NCBI GenBank assembly: GCA_044227665.1
Contig: JBGAWK010000018.1
Coordinates: 1 to 43,517 of the forward strand
Source of the DNA: JBGAWK01 sp044227665
GTDB lineage: Bacteria > Bacteroidota > Bacteroidia > Chitinophagales > JADIYW01
Direction of reading: 5' to 3'
DNA: 43,517 bases
A program made the translations under genes and the position numbers. Below, one piece after another: positions 43,491-43,517 of this stretch; positions within the stretch are counted from its first letter, which is position 1; every line of letters starts with the position of its first letter. The notes beneath the pieces were generated by a model that was not told the origin of the DNA, made no database searches, and was given only the letters and a program-made list of their open reading frames with translations.

Positions 43491-43517
43491 GATTATTTTT
43501 TAGATAGAAATCATATA

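Noticed and set aside
1..43517. CRISPR array, phage or anti-phage defence island
   Set aside because: No regularly spaced direct repeats, Cas genes, phage structural genes or known defence gene sets were seen. RecQ and the YraN fragment are housekeeping repair genes here.

Overview
The window looks like chromosomal DNA of a member of the Bacteroidota, probably near Chitinophagales/Chitinophagaceae. The visible reasons are AT-rich DNA, promoters of the TAnnTTTG type, two secreted proteins ending in type IX secretion (T9SS) type A sorting domains, MuiA/DUF4139 and MbnP-like proteins, and Lys/Asn/Ile-rich proteins with short lipoprotein signals. No phage, plasmid, insertion sequence or CRISPR array is visible. 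Most of it is ordinary housekeeping sequence with some accessory genes. The lineage is an inference, since no 16S rRNA is present.

Layout. 1-5.5 kb: 3' end of a YraN-family gene, a serine hydrolase, a chalcone-isomerase-like protein, tRNA-Cys, a two-PDZ exported protein, prfC (RF3) and a small DUF4431-like lipoprotein. 5.5-11.2 kb: an ABC1/UbiB kinase with an uncertain start, two outer-membrane beta-barrel proteins, a MuiA/DUF4139 protein and an OmpR-type regulator whose receiver has lost its phosphoacceptor. 11.3-17.6 kb (minus strand): a 1231-residue NtrY-like histidine kinase overlapping hemL, then a T9SS-targeted esterase. 17.7-20.6 kb: gltX, a 2OG-Fe(II) oxygenase and a small Lys/Glu-rich helical protein. 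20.9-23.8 kb: an unknown lipoprotein, a 400-bp gap with possible coding remnants, a VOC protein and an HSL-type hydrolase. 23.9-26.8 kb: a large FAD/Fe-S dehydrogenase. 26.9-30.2 kb: a histidine kinase, response regulator, hemH and metzincin cluster. 30.2-30.7 kb: a palindromic repeat and tRNA-Arg. 30.7-37.6 kb: ung-recQ-glycosyltransferase-glycosyltransferase-FG-GAP/T9SS protein, each overlapping the next. 37.6-39.4 kb: an MbnP-like/MbnH-like pair. 39.5-43.5 kb: a TVP38/DedA-type membrane protein, tRNA-Gly, tRNA-Leu and the glyoxylate-shunt operon aceB-aceA.

How the genes work together. Two separate haem-synthesis steps (hemL, early; hemH, last) each share an overlapping gene string with a sensor kinase, and the window also holds a di-haem peroxidase. 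aceB/aceA give growth on acetate or fatty acids, which fits the nearby esterases and the lactate/glycolate-type dehydrogenase. The two glycosyltransferases lie between DNA-repair genes and a T9SS cargo protein, which suggests surface glycan work. No clearly new multi-gene defence or biosynthetic system is visible. The best leads are the MbnP/MbnH pair, the phosphorylation-independent regulator, the kinase-haem gene strings, and -7 promoter boxes that sit directly against start codons and suggest leaderless mRNAs.
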